A stretch of DNA of 64,000 bases from the NCBI GenBank assembly GCA_022036555.1, contig CM039139.1, positions 13,544,319 to 13,608,318 of the forward strand, read 5' to 3'. Below the pieces are notes generated by a model. It worked only from the letters and a program-made list of their open reading frames with translations. It did not search any database and was not told the DNA's origin. Shown here one piece after another: positions 47,521 to 58,700 of this stretch. Made by a program: the position numbers and the translations under genes. Within the stretch, counting starts at the first letter, position 1, and the number at the start of each line of letters is the position of its first letter. This DNA comes from Microstegium vimineum (Eukaryota > Streptophyta > Magnoliopsida > Poales > Poaceae).

Positions 47521-49560
47521 TTCATAATAAAGCAGCGAATAAATTACCTAGTGAAAATGAAAACCGCATTTTAATGTGGATTAATTCGCACTAATGTTAT
47601 GCAGGTGTTATTGGAAATTAATCGAAAAAAATAAAAGATATCATATATATTGTCGGGGCGAATTTATTAGTAGTAGCAGAAATAACATGGCAATGCATGA
47701 GTATGGAATTTTGTACCGACAGTTTAGATGTAGAAGACTGCCATCAATAGCCATCCACGTATATATATAAGAAAATAAAAGAAAAAGGAAAGAAGTGAAG
47801 CTGAGAGCTGAATTTAAGTGGTTTGGAAGCAAAAGTATCCACTGCTGCCTGGTCCTGGTGATCAAGATCTCAAACTAGGTAATGGTAGCGCCACTAGTCT
47901 ACATCAACCATCTCCCACCACAAAGAATTAGTGACTAAAATTATGCTCTCATGATTTTCCAGCACCTGTGGGCTACAAGGTTCAACAAGTCGGAATCAAA
48001 CCTGATTAAAGCTAGAAGAATGCCCCTGCGTGTTGTCGTGGGAATAAGACGTGAAATTAGATTACTTATATTTACTATGAACAAATAAATATCATAGTAG
48101 ATGTTAGTAGATGATTTTGGTATTCTAATGTGGATAACTAAATATGTGTTTGTAAGTGATGTGGTTTGTTTATGTGAATAGCTTGAATGCAGACATAATG
48201 ATATGTGCTAGTAGATGATTATGTGGATAATTTGCATAACGAGATAGTTGTATGTGCTAGTGGGATCAGGGATGTGTATAGTCAAATTTATGTCATTCTT
48301 GATTTCTTGTAGACCATTTATTAAATAAGCAATCCATAACAAAATAAGTGATATTTTACACAAAAATTTAAATAAGACGAATGGTCAAATTTGGTGTTAA
48401 AAAGTCAAACGAACTATAATTTGAAACATAGGAAGTATTACTTATCCATATAAGTGGTACTCTTCTATTAGTTAGCGATCCTAAAAAATTAAACATCTTA
48501 TAATTTAGAATGAAAAAAATATATAATTCTTATTAATATTATAATAGATTCAACAAAGTATCACGTTCATATTTTATCATAGTTTCTTGCTCGATTATGT
48601 GTTTATGTAGGTAGTATTTAGGTTGGAATTTGGTGCAATTTTTTTTTTGAAACTGAAATTGGTGCAATTTAAATTGGCGATGGCATAGTCGATATCAGAT
48701 CGGTACCTAGTGTTTGGGTATTATGGGTTCGGGTTCGAGTAATTCGGGTACGAGTAACAGGTAGTGGGTATTTTGCCCCGGCCCGGTGACGCATGCCTGA
48801 GCGCCTGGCAGGAGCAGTTAGCTGCCGACCCGGTGACATGCAGTCGTCCGCCGACCACCCAATTTTATTATTCGCATCCCGCACGTCATGCAAGAGTGGG
48901 CCGATTTTAGCTTTCGTATTGGGCCAATAGGTACGCTCGTGTCCGGCCTCCGGTTTCTGCTCGCGCGGCCCGTCCCGCTTGTACCTTCACGAGAAAAGCC
49001 GAAACGATTTTAGCTTTTTTTTTTATTTGATCAAGGGTACGTGTACGTTCGCGCCCTCTGGCTTCACCTCATGTGGCCTGTTCCGCTCGTGAAGGCCACG
49101 TGAAAAGCCAAAAGAAAAACCAAAAGTAGTACATGACAGAATTCAAACAAGAAATCAACTAATTTAAGGATACTACTCACACCATTATAACACACACGCA
49201 CGCACGCAGACATAAGGTTTGTGATAGTTAGGCATTTCTATTTGTTGTTCTACGTCATACTATTTAAGCCAAGAAAATGTACTCCATTCTCACAAAAATA
49301 AAATAAAATCGTGACTAAAACACCATGCAACACCACTTCCGGCTCTCGTGCTCACATTTCCTCCGCACGGTCCAGTGGCGTCGACCAGGAAACTCGTGCA
49401 TCCAGCACCCCGCTCGTGATGATTCATCTTGCGATGGTTCGCCCCATATCATTGGTTATGCGTCCCGGCACAATGCTGACGATGTTACGAAACATCCAAT
49501 CGCGAAAAAGACTAGGAAACATGCGCTAACTAACATCAACGTTTGTTGGATGGTTTTAGA
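47521..49560. other. Intergenic region, MITE remnants
   Basis: AT-rich to 48660 with a single Stowaway-like end near 48400-48437 (AAACGAACTATAATTTGAAACATAGGAAG) lacking a partner. 48700-48760 carries short GGTTCGGGTTCG/TTCGGGTACG repeats. 48780-49110 is GC-richer with a partly duplicated phrase: CGATTTTAGCTTT occurs twice, and a phrase around GTCCGGCCTCCGGTTTCTGC resembles one around CGCCCTCTGGCTTCACCTC. No gene recognised. Confidence 0.4.
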
Positions 49561-49564
49561 AGTT

Positions 49565-50460
49565 TTTAAAAAATGATAATTTACAACATCACAAAATAAA
49601 CACAAAAACATCAATGTATTTTACTGAACATTACAAATATTTCATAGAAAATCGTATTAACACTATGCAAACATAAAAAAATAATATTTAACATTATATA
49701 TATATACTATGTGAACATCATGAATATCATAAAAAATAATAACAAAATTAGTGAAGTAATTAATTAGAGTCTAGTAAAGTAATTAATTAGAGTCAAATAA
49801 AAGAAACAATGCTACCGAACATCACAAAATGTATCATAGAATATCAATATATGCTACTATCAGGGAATATCAATGTATACTGTTGAAAATCACAAATATA
49901 TTGTAGAACATCATATTTGTAGTCTCGAACATCACAAAATACAGAACAGAACATCATATGTGTACTGTTTATACTATGTGAACATTCAAAAACATGACAT
50001 AGAACACTACATGTATGTTATATGAATATCATATGTATACTAAAAAAAACATCACATGTATCTTCAAATATATATATATAAAATAAATTTAGAAAGTAAT
50101 TAATTATAGCAGAATAAAAAGAAGAAAAATATATTACTGGATATCACAAAAATATATCCAGGAACATCAATATATACTACCAAACATCACAAATACATCG
50201 AAGAACATTACATTAACACTACACGAACATTACAAAAAAAAATAGTATAGAACATCGTATGTATACTACGTGAACATCAAATATACTAAAATAAAATAAT
50301 AAAATTAGTGAAGTAATTAATTAGAGTCAAAAAAAGTTCTACTAGACATCACAAAAACATATACTGGAACATCAATGTATGCATAATAAACTTAATAAAA
50401 TATATCGTAAACATCATATTTCATAATATGACGTGTATACCACAACATGTAAAAAAACAA
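49565..50460. repeat. Degenerate higher-order tandem array
   Basis: Dozens of variants of a short unit, (G)AACATCA(C/T)A with (A/T)TGTATACTA, fill this segment. A larger unit is marked by three copies of GTGAAGTAATTAATTAGAGTC or close variants at about 49753, 50092 and 50305, giving a super-period near 300 bp. It is AT-rich and poor in open frames. It could be a decayed satellite or the internal array of a large transposon. Confidence 0.6.
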
Positions 50461-50870
50461 AATTTATAAAAAGAAAGGAAAATAAAATTAATATAATAAT
50501 TTAAATATTAATTATAGCAAAGAAAGAAGTTAAAATCTATAAATGTTAAAAATAAAAAGATAAAATAGATAAGAAAGAAAAAAAAATTAAAACTATATAT
50601 CAGCAAGGAAAGTTAAAAAATAAAAGGAGAAAAGAAAATAAAAAATAAAGGAAAGGGAAGGGAAAAATAATCATGTAAAGTGAGAAAACAAATAAATAAA
50701 GAAAATTAAAAGAATAAATTCCACGGCAAATAAAAAGGAATAAAATTGGAAAAGAAATAAAAGAAAGAAAATATTAAAAAAATAAATAAAGATATAGATA
50801 AGAAATACCTCAAGAAACAAAAAATAAATACATACAAGTAAGATAACGAAAGAAAAAAAGCAGAAGCTAC
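50460..50870. repeat. Purine-rich low-complexity tract
   Basis: About 400 bp in which the plus strand is almost entirely A and G with some T and very few C (AAAGAAAGGAAAATAAAA-type sequence). It borders the degenerate array and ends close to the GC-rich 5' region of the AP-3 sigma gene. Confidence 0.75.
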
Positions 50871-51511
50871 CTGATAGGCTGATACGGAAAGGAAGAGCGT
50901 TGCCAGGCAAGAATACAACTCGCTTCGAATTTTCGTCAAAAAAAAAAAACTCGCTTCGAACAATGGGCCAGCGAACGAATGTGGGCCGAACTCGTTCTGC
51001 ATGCTTGCCAGTTGAAGGGGGAAATGAAACCCGCAAAGGCTAACTGGGCCGAAATAAACAAGGAGGTGGAGCGCAGGACAAGGGGGTCGGCGCAGTGCTG
51101 GGCGCCGACTGGTCGGCCGCGAAGATTTCCGGCGCCTGGCTTCCTCCGACATCCGTGTTCCGTCCCACCCCGGCGCTCCAGCAGTCCGGCGCGGCCGCGC
51201 CCCGGCGAATCAGTAGCTCCGCTCCGGCGGCTCCGCTCACCACGGCCCTGCGACTCCGCGGCTCCGCTCCGGCGCCCACGGTCCAGCGGTCCCGCGCCAC
51301 GGCGCGGCGCCTCGCGTGCACGGAGGGGAGTTTCTGGGAGGGCGAAGCGGACGCCCGCGGTCCCGTTTGGTTGGCGTGGAGGCGAAGCTGCCTCCCGAAG
51401 CGCTACCAAACGGGCAGCTACTCATCGGCTTCCTCCGCTGACTAGCGCTCGCGATCTGATCGTTGCTCTGCCAAAGTCCCAGCCAGAGCCGCCTCCTACT
51501 CGTAGCCCGCC
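50871..51511. promoter_or_regulatory. GC-rich promoter/leader of the AP-3 sigma gene
   Basis: A sharp switch from AT-rich to GC-rich DNA at about 50950 marks the 5' region of the AP-3 sigma gene. Open frames on both strands here look like composition artefacts. A 55-bp palindrome (about 51361-51414) lies within it. Confidence 0.4.
51361..51414. repeat. Short inverted repeat (mini-MITE or hairpin)
   Basis: CCCGTTTGGTTGGCG pairs with CGCTACCAAACGGGC across about 24 bp that itself contains GAGGCGAAGCTGCCTC. The GTTTGG core resembles PIF/Harbinger-type ends. No target duplication was confirmed. Confidence 0.5.
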
Positions 51512-54073
51512 ATGATCCAGGCGGTGATGGTGATCAGCACCCAGGCCAAGCCTCGTCTCCTCAAGTTTTATAATTTCCAGGTTCCAAACGTTCTCCACTC
51601 TTCTCTACATTCCTCACCTAGTCGGCTAGTCCCCTCTCTTTCGTCACCATCCAGCAAGTGCTCGTTCCATTTCCCCACCCAGATCAACTACTGCTTCATC
51701 TATGGATCCTTTCTTGCTCGAGGAATTACGTCAGCAAAGCAAATATTCTTGCCCTTAATTCATTGTTTTCCCCGTTTTATGGTTGCAGCCACCCGAGAAG
51801 CATCAGGACCTCGTCCGCAGTGTCTTCCAATGTATGCACGGTCCGGTTCCTAACTTCTTCATTAATTTTGTATGGACGCTGAGCTGTGTAGTTTCTTGTT
51901 GCAGTACTCTCTGCAAGGCCTGACAGCGTGAGCAATTTTGTCAAGGTGGGCTCCATATTTGGCCCGGTAATGGTTGATAAAGTAGTAAATGTTTGCTCAA
52001 GGGACAACTGGTATTCAAATGCTAGCAATGAATGAAAAAAGAAGTTTATTGGTCAGACGCCATTTGTCTCCTTGGCTTCAGACATGCAGATCGGTATCCT
52101 AGGAATCTGTATGTAATCTAAGCTGTGCTAACTGCCCAGTGGTTAAGTTGCTCTATCTAGTTTAATTTGCTCCTATTATCGACAGAGAGTTGATACGGTT
52201 TGGTTTTCTTCTTTGTGCTTTGCAGGGAACAAAAATGGTCTACAAGCATTTGGCCACACTATACTTTATTTTTGTATTTGATAGCTCTGAGAATGAGCTT
52301 GCCATGCTCGATCTCGTACAAGGTAACCTAATGGCTTATCGATGAAAGATGAAAGCACTCTCATTTTTCTAAGAAACGAATTATATTCAGTTTGTTATCA
52401 TGACATTCATCTGTTTGTCCTGTCTTACTGTATAATCGTTAGCTATTAATTCCGCTTCTTTCAGCATTCAATCATCCTTGTATTTAACTTTTTATTTTGT
52501 ATTTGATGCATTATTTTTCTGCTACAAAGTACCTGTGAATTTTGATGTAACTATGGTAGCATGTTCTCAACATTCTTCTCTGTTCATCAATTCTGTCTAG
52601 CTACTGAAATTTTCACATTGTACTTCACTGTCACTGACTCACTGAAGACTTATTTGTATTTTGTCTAAACATACTCTTTATTCTATATGAACTTTGTCTC
52701 GTGAGCAGTTTTTGTTGAAACATTGGACAGATGCTTCAAGAATGTATGCGAGCTTGACATTGTATTTAACTTCAACAAGGTACCATATGATCCTACCTTT
52801 TTTTATATTTTTATACTAGATAGTGTGCCTATCAAGGATGCATGGATTTTACCCAGATGCAATTTCCATTTATGATTCTTCAGTTGCACGTTGCATGTTT
52901 TGGGCAGCAAAAAAGGTGGAATGCAGAAGCTTTTCAATGCTGCATCACCATTTCTTTGGCAGCAGTTGGGTTGTCTGTATCAAATTAAGCCTTTTGATGC
53001 ACAGGTCATGTTCAGTTCAAACCCAAAAGTTTGAATATAGCAAATGCCTGACTCCAAGAATCACTGTTATGTAGAATAGTTATAGCCTTATCTATCCATC
53101 TAATTAATTATTGCGGTTGCAATAGACAAGTACACCCGTTGTTCTGACTTTAAGGTAATATAGATAGGCTTCAAATGGATGATTTTCTTATGACATAGTA
53201 TCATGCCAGGTGGGGTTTGGATGACTGCTGCCTTAAATAATGGAGGGCACTGGGCACCCCTAGGGGAGAAAGCTTGGCTAAGCAGAGAGTTGAGATACAT
53301 AGGACTCCTTTTTTCAATTCCAGTGCTTCCTTTGGCTCTGCACTGTGCACATCCTTATGTAGAGGAGAGTCCCCACTCTTCAGAAATCTAAGCTGACAAT
53401 AGACAGAAACAACCAAAACAATAAAGATAGAATCGTGTATATATTACACAGTAACTTCAAAAGTAGGGAATATGCACCATCCTTCCTGCTGCCTACTCAT
53501 TATGGCTGCTGCCCGGAAGAACTTGAAAAGCATGGAAGGACCAGTCCACTGGAGCATATTTTCATGCCTCGGCAATAGAATTTTGTTACCATGCAGGTGG
53601 TGGTAGCTAATTCTACGCCAAACTTTGGCCCCTTAGCACTGAACCTGCGGATGCATATGGTGCTGGTTTTCCCTTGTTCCTTGCATTCTCAACTCAAGTG
53701 CTCACAATGAAATGCTCAGTCTTATGACAATGCCCCGATATTCATTCCACTATTCTTTCATGTAACTTTAATCTAACTGTCAATATCTGATGCAGCTGCA
53801 CACGATTGTGGATGAGATGATCTTGGGGGGACAGGTGATCGAAACGAGTTCAGAACAAATAGTGAAATCTGTGGAAGAGATTGAAAGGTTCTCCCCGCTG
53901 CCTTCCCCCGCTCCATATATTGTCTGCACTCTTATGTCTCATGCTAATATCACTGTCCATTACTTGACACAAACTGGAGAAACAATCGAGCACAACCAGC
54001 TTCATACCCAAGTCGATTACAGAGCGTTTTACCCGTTAAGCTTCCACTCGTTTCCAGGATACTGAGCATTTAG
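51512..54073 (+). CDS. AP-3 adaptor complex sigma subunit
   Basis: Exons 51512-51580, 51789-51831, 51905-51966, 52226-52322 and 52709-52779 join in frame, and a sixth starts at 53796. The protein begins MIQAVMVISTQAKPRLLKF and continues VYKHLATLYFIFVFDSSENELAMLDL, VFVETLDRCFKNVCELDIVFN and DEMILGGQVIETSSEQIVKSVEEIE, the AP-3 form of the small sigma chain. That chain belongs to the heterotetramer sorting vacuolar and protein-storage cargo at endosome/Golgi membranes. The 3' end is unclear. If exon 6 stops at 53887 (GT donor) and joins 54058, the product is 149 aa ending ERILSI. If it reads through, it is 203 aa with an unrelated tail, ending at 54065. The family is usually about 165 aa, so the normal C-terminus may be lost or replaced. 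The donor after exon 1 (GTTCCA) is weak. Confidence 0.85.
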
Positions 54074-54594
54074 GTGTGAACAGAACTGAGATACTGCCCG
54101 CTTTATGTGCTTGATCGTCTGACAATGCTTCCTGAGGTTCAGACATGCATCAGTAACAAACTAGCAATATTATAGAGTGATCGCTGGTCTCTCACTTGCC
54201 TCATGTATCATGATAACTCAGATCAATGTTAGGTACCGTTTGGTTGAGAGGCCAGATGGAATGGGATGATCCTGACTCTGTTTTTCGGAATGAGATGGTT
54301 TCTGTTTTCTGTTTGGTTAGAAGAATGGGATGATTCCTGTTTTCTGTTTGGTTGAGAGTATAAAGTGAGAAAGAGTGATTCTATCTCATGTTTGAATGAA
54401 GGGATGGAGATAGGATATATACATATCGTCACCTCTCTCATAATATAGGTAAAATTACCATTGCCATTACATGTCGTGACTATGACCATTGTATTAACAA
54501 ATTCAAAATTCAATTAATTACATGTTGCACATTTATTGCCATCTGAAATGTATATAAATATATCAAAAAAATGCATAACCATCTAAAAAACAAC

Positions 54595-54600
<6 letters not shown>

Positions 54601-54630
<30 letters not shown>
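54601..54630. repeat. (TA)n microsatellite
   Basis: About fifteen TA units inside the left part of the Harbinger element. Confidence 0.9.
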
Positions 54631-54638
<8 letters not shown>

Positions 54639-54915
54639 AATGCACACGTAACATTCAAGTGCATAGCTTGCCATAAAGGTACTCACACATATCAACAAGT
54701 GCTAAGACTACAGCTCATGCCAAGTTCTTAGACATAATAGGAGTTCAAGGCTTATACATAACAGTTCGACGAAGCCTTGCAAATAGTAGAAGTTTCAACC
54801 TACCATACAATACACAAGCATGTGATAATAAATTCAAGGCTAGTCATAATATACAGAACCTTAGAATTAATTAACCACAAGTAATTGTTTCATGTGGTGC
54901 AAGCAAAAGAAGCAT

Positions 54916-55929
54916 TCAAGTCTCCATTTCACTACCAGGGAACCTCTCAGAGACAAACATAGCCACCCACATCAACTTGTGGTCAAATGGAAGCTTGTAG
55001 AATGCATTTCCCATGTCTTTGTTGGCAACCAAATACTGGTAGTACAGATTTAACTGGGCAGCATCGAAACCTGGAAGGCTAATCAGCATGCTGAACAGAT
55101 CATCAGGTAAGTCATTGTTTGGGGGCAGTGGAGGGGGTGCAGCACAAACCTTCTCTATAGCTTCAGCAAGTCTGTCACCAACACGACTGATTACAACAAT
55201 CAGCCCATCCTCTTCATCCCCACCAGTCCTAGCTTTCTTTGGTGGTCTTGCAGATGAGGTAGCCCCTTGATTAGGAGAGGGAGTAGCCTCACTCTCACCG
55301 TTTGCATTCACCTCATGCACATCATTTGCATTCAGATCTTCATTTTCAGTGTTATCTTCTTCAGTACCTAATGCAGAACTTGAATCCTTGGCAAACTTTC
55401 CTGTAGCCATACTATTTCCAAAAATTGTCCGCAACTCACCATAGTTTGGAAGACGCCTGTTCAAGAATTTAGCATCAGCCTTGTGATCCTACAAGGGTAA
55501 ATGGAAGTTCAGTTATAAGCAAACAATTCGAACTTAACATGTTGGTTAAGTTTTTTGCAATTATACCTTAACATAATCATTGTAGCGCTCCTCATCAAGA
55601 GTGATTATGAAGTTGTCCTCATCCCAACCAGTAGCACTCACTTTCTTAAGCCTGTTCATCTTTGCAAATTTCTTTTGTTGCGTCTTCAAATGATTCTTAA
55701 CTTGGTCCCCAGTCTTCATGGTCTTGAACTTTTCATTGACAGCTTTAGCACAAGTGTTCAAATGGACTTTTTTAAAGCCAGAACATGTCTTTGTGCCACT
55801 AGCCACCAGATTGGTTAGATGAGTTAGCATAAAAGTGGTCTCTGGTGCTGTCCATACAGCATGGCCATTTGGTGCTGTCCATACAGCATGGCCATTTGTT
55901 CCCCCAACTTCCTCGTTCAAGTTTTCCAT
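54916..55929 (-). CDS. Harbinger ORF1, Myb/SANT-like DNA-binding protein
   Basis: Two exons on the minus strand, 55929-55567 and 55488-54916, joined with GT-AG in phase 0 (GTTAAG|GATCAC), giving 311 aa without interruption. Residues about 18-115 form the Myb/SANT-like domain found in PIF/Harbinger ORF1 and many plant derivatives: W-x-A-P-E-T-T-F-M-L near the start, then CSGFKKVHLNTCAKAVNEKF, VKNHLKTQQKKF and ATGWDEDNF. An acidic low-complexity linker and a C-terminal helical domain (LISLPGFDAAQLNLYYQYLV) follow. The protein binds element ends and recruits the transposase. The nine residues NGHAVWTAP are repeated twice near the N-terminus through a 27-bp duplication. Confidence 0.85.
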
Positions 55930-55989
55930 GACCTATCATCATATATAAAACCAGGAAACCAGGAAGACATATATGTGATACAAATTTCA

Positions 55990-56330
55990 GCAAGTGGTAT
56001 ATACATTTTAGTAAGGCATATGTCCATATATGCAAATTAAAATTCAGCAATCCATATACCCATACAAATTAGAATCCAGGTTGCCATATTTCCATACAAA
56101 ATAGATTTCAGCAAGCCATATACCCATCCAAATTAGAATTCAAGAAGTTATATGTCCACACAAATTAAAATCCAGGAAGCCATATGTCCGTACAAATTAT
56201 TTTCAGGAAGCCATATGTCCGTACAAATTATTTTCAGGAAGTCATATGTCCATACAAATTATTTCCAGGAAGCCACATGTCCATACAAAATAGAATTCAG
56301 GAACATATGTCCATACATAAAAATACATAG
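55990..56330. repeat. 31-bp minisatellite inside the Harbinger element
   Basis: About ten tandem units based on CATATGTCCGTACAAATTA followed by TTTTCAGGAAGC, period 31-32 bp, between ORF1 and the transposase. Two consecutive units near 56180-56240 are identical. Confidence 0.85.
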
Positions 56331-56342
56331 TGATACTACATA

Positions 56343-57794
56343 TTAATTTACATAATGGTTTTGACGGTCTGTCCACATCTGATCTGCAATTGTCTGTCTA
56401 AATTCAACGGTTGCAGCATGCTCACTTGCTTGTCCAGTATATGACGAAGCATGTGTTTGCATCGGCCAATTCAAATCTTGAATGATGAGTCTAAATTCAA
56501 CGGTTGCAGCATGCTCACTTGCTTGTCCAGTATATGACGAAGCATGTGTTTGCATCGGCCAATTCAAATCTTGAATGATGAACTCATCAATCCCATCTGC
56601 TATGACAAAAATATGGACTATGCAGCAAGCTACAACAATATCTACTTGAGTTTGGAAAGGGAAGAATGGAGTTGCATCATCAAGAATTTTGAATCTCCTT
56701 TTAAGTGAACCAAATGCACGCTCTACAGACACACGAAGAGACGAGTGCCGAAGGTTAAATAATTCTTTCTCATTTTGAATCGGATTATTACCCCACTCAT
56801 TCAAATGGTACCTAACTCCACGGAAAGGAGGCAAGAATCCCGGTTTGGCTCCATAACCGGCATCACCAAGATAGAATTTCCCTAGCATATTGTAGAAAAG
56901 GTGATCACAATTCAAGTTATCCAAAACTGGCACAATAAAATTAAGTTATGTGACTTGTTTTTGTTACCTTGTGGAACACGAAGGCCATTAGGGCGTTCTA
57001 AAGCATCTCGCAAAACTAAAGCATCATGGGATGTGCCTTCCCAACCAGCCAAGACATAAGTAAAACGTAGATCAAAATCTACGGCTGTCATTACATTTGA
57101 GTTGGGAAGGGCTTCCTACCACGAAACGAATGCTCCAAATCTTTAGGAACAGATGCTCTTATGTGTGTACCATCAATAGCTCCAATACAATCCTAGTTTA
57201 TGTTCAGTGAAGTAAAAATTAGTTAGGGCTAAGACAGAGGTAGATAAATTAAATATGAAACAAAGGTAGGGATAAACCTCAGACCTTGAAATAAGGATCC
57301 CACCGATGGTTTCCAGCAATTTTGGACGGAGTTTGCAATGAGGGAGGCCTAATAAATTCTGCTCGTAGCTCTCCAATGGCATGAAGGACATTGTTGAAAT
57401 AGCGGCTCACCGTTTCTCCTGATCTTTGATAATTAGTAGCAACTAACCTATTTCTAAGGTTGTGCCCTACTGTATTTAGAAACATAGCCACCTGTTACTC
57501 AACGCACATATGAGTGGTATCTTGAAGCAACCCTCGGTTTCTAAAAAGGTTACAAAATCGATAGAAACATGCTCTATTAAGTCTAAGCATGTTTACACAA
57601 GTTGTATCATCCTTCCAAATCTTTGTGTCTAAGTATTCTTGTCTCATTCTATCCCTTTTATCAATTGGAGCATAAGTTATACCAACTCTACTAGGACGTT
57701 TTTTTCTTTTTCTAGATTGAATAACCGTGGCCACCATGAACAAGAACATATATGCAGCAGCAGTACAAATTAAAACCTTGGTTCTCTGATCCAT
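56343..57794 (-). pseudogene. Harbinger DDE transposase, inactivated
   Basis: Reads on the minus strand as three coding blocks with two introns: donor GTCTGAGG near 57287 to an acceptor before GATTGTATTGG, and donor GTAACAAAA near 56968 to acceptor TGTGCCAG. Catalytic landmarks of the DDE_Tnp_4 fold survive: DCIGAIDGTHI (first Asp), VLAGWEGTSHDALVL (second Asp) and LRVSVERAFGSLKRRF (Glu). It is broken by an in-frame TAA at 57495-57497, where relatives have Glu before QVAMFLNTVGHNLRNRL, and by a one-base deletion at about 57090, where ACTCAAATGTAATGAC should carry one more A. A perfect 93-bp in-frame duplication lies near its 3' end. It cannot give a normal transposase without readthrough and frame correction. 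Confidence 0.88.
56396..56581. repeat. Perfect 93-bp tandem duplication
   Basis: Units 56396-56488 and 56489-56581 are identical by eye. The length is a multiple of three, so 31 residues of the transposase C-terminus (IIQDLNWPMQTHASSYTGQA and so on) are repeated. Confidence 0.95.
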
Positions 57795-57799
57795 CTACA

Positions 57800-58690
57800 A
57801 TGCAACAATAAAAAAAAAGAAAAAAATATTTCCATGCCATGGTCAATCGATCAAAGATCAGAAACATCAGTCAAATACTAGTGTAACAGTTTAGGATTTT
57901 TTTCCAATGGATTTTGTTGTTATTTTATCATTTGTATAAGCAAACATATCTCAAGCACAAATCAAATCATAATTATTCAACTACTGGAGGCACATTTATC
58001 AGAAAATAAATAAATTCATTGTGTTAGGGTTTGTATACCTTAGGCAAATCACAGATCTGCTAATGGAGGAGGAAGAGCAAGTGAGGATGACGTGCTTCAA
58101 GATTTCGGCTTGCTGCTGTTCAGGAAAATGGTGTAAGACGTGACTTGCTCTTGTTGGGGGAAGAGGGGAGATTGATGCTGATGGAGACGACAGGGACAAG
58201 GATGAAGCTGATGTACCTGTGCTGCACCTCCGCCGCCCACCAGAGGCCGCACTGCCGCCTCGCCGCTCGGCCCCGTGCCGCCGCCCTAGGAGCGGACGCC
58301 GCGCTGCCAGCTGCGTGCTACCCCCACCGCCGCGCAGCCTGGTGCCGTGCTGCCCCTGCAGCCGCGCCGCCCGGTGCCGCGTCGCTGCCGAGCGCTGTGG
58401 CCGCGCGTTCCCCGCCGGTGACGGATGCGCCGCCGCTGCTGTGGTCAACTCTCGCTCGTTTGCGCCATTTTTTCAGTCTTGGTGAAGTGGTGACTGGTGA
58501 GGACTGAGGACTGAGGAGGAGAGTAGAAGTCTGGGTCCGACCCCGTCCGTGAAAAAAAGTGAGACGCGGAGTTGAGGTATCTGAGGCGAATATTCTAGGT
58601 GGGTTGTCCCTGTCCCTCTGCCGACTCTCATCCAAACAGCACTAATCCCAGATCCATCCTATCCCTCCACTACAAAACCTCTCAACCAAA
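57800..58690. other. 5' region of the Harbinger element with GC-rich block
   Basis: Upstream of the transposase start. About 58210-58480 is a strongly GC-rich block (Ala/Arg/Pro in every frame) unlike the rest of the element. It may be a captured host segment or the element's own CpG-rich leader. Confidence 0.45.
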
Positions 58691-58700
58691 CAGACTGTTA

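Larger units (their letters stand above)
54232..58697 (-). mobile_element. PIF/Harbinger DNA transposon, full length but defective
   Basis: Ends are GGTACCGTTTGGTTGAGAGG on the left and, from the right, CAGTCTGTTTGGTTGAGAGG, flanked by TTA at 54229-54231 and 58698-58700, the expected target duplication. It has the usual two genes, ORF1 (Myb/SANT) and a DDE transposase, both on the minus strand. CTGTTTGGTT motifs recur inside the left end (near 54308 and 54345), likely transposase-binding repeats. The element separates the AP-3 sigma and SHG1-like genes. Confidence 0.88.

Noticed and set aside
48400..48437. Complete Stowaway element
   Set aside because: Only one end is recognisable.
50979..51515. 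Plus-strand frame of 178 codons just before the AP-3 sigma gene
   Set aside because: GC-driven frame in the probable promoter/leader; the AP-3 sigma start at 51512 is supported by homology and this frame is not.
52780..53795. A separate gene in the last AP-3 sigma intron (open frame at 52823-53074)
   Set aside because: The frame has no recognisable motif and lies within an intron bounded by good splice sites.
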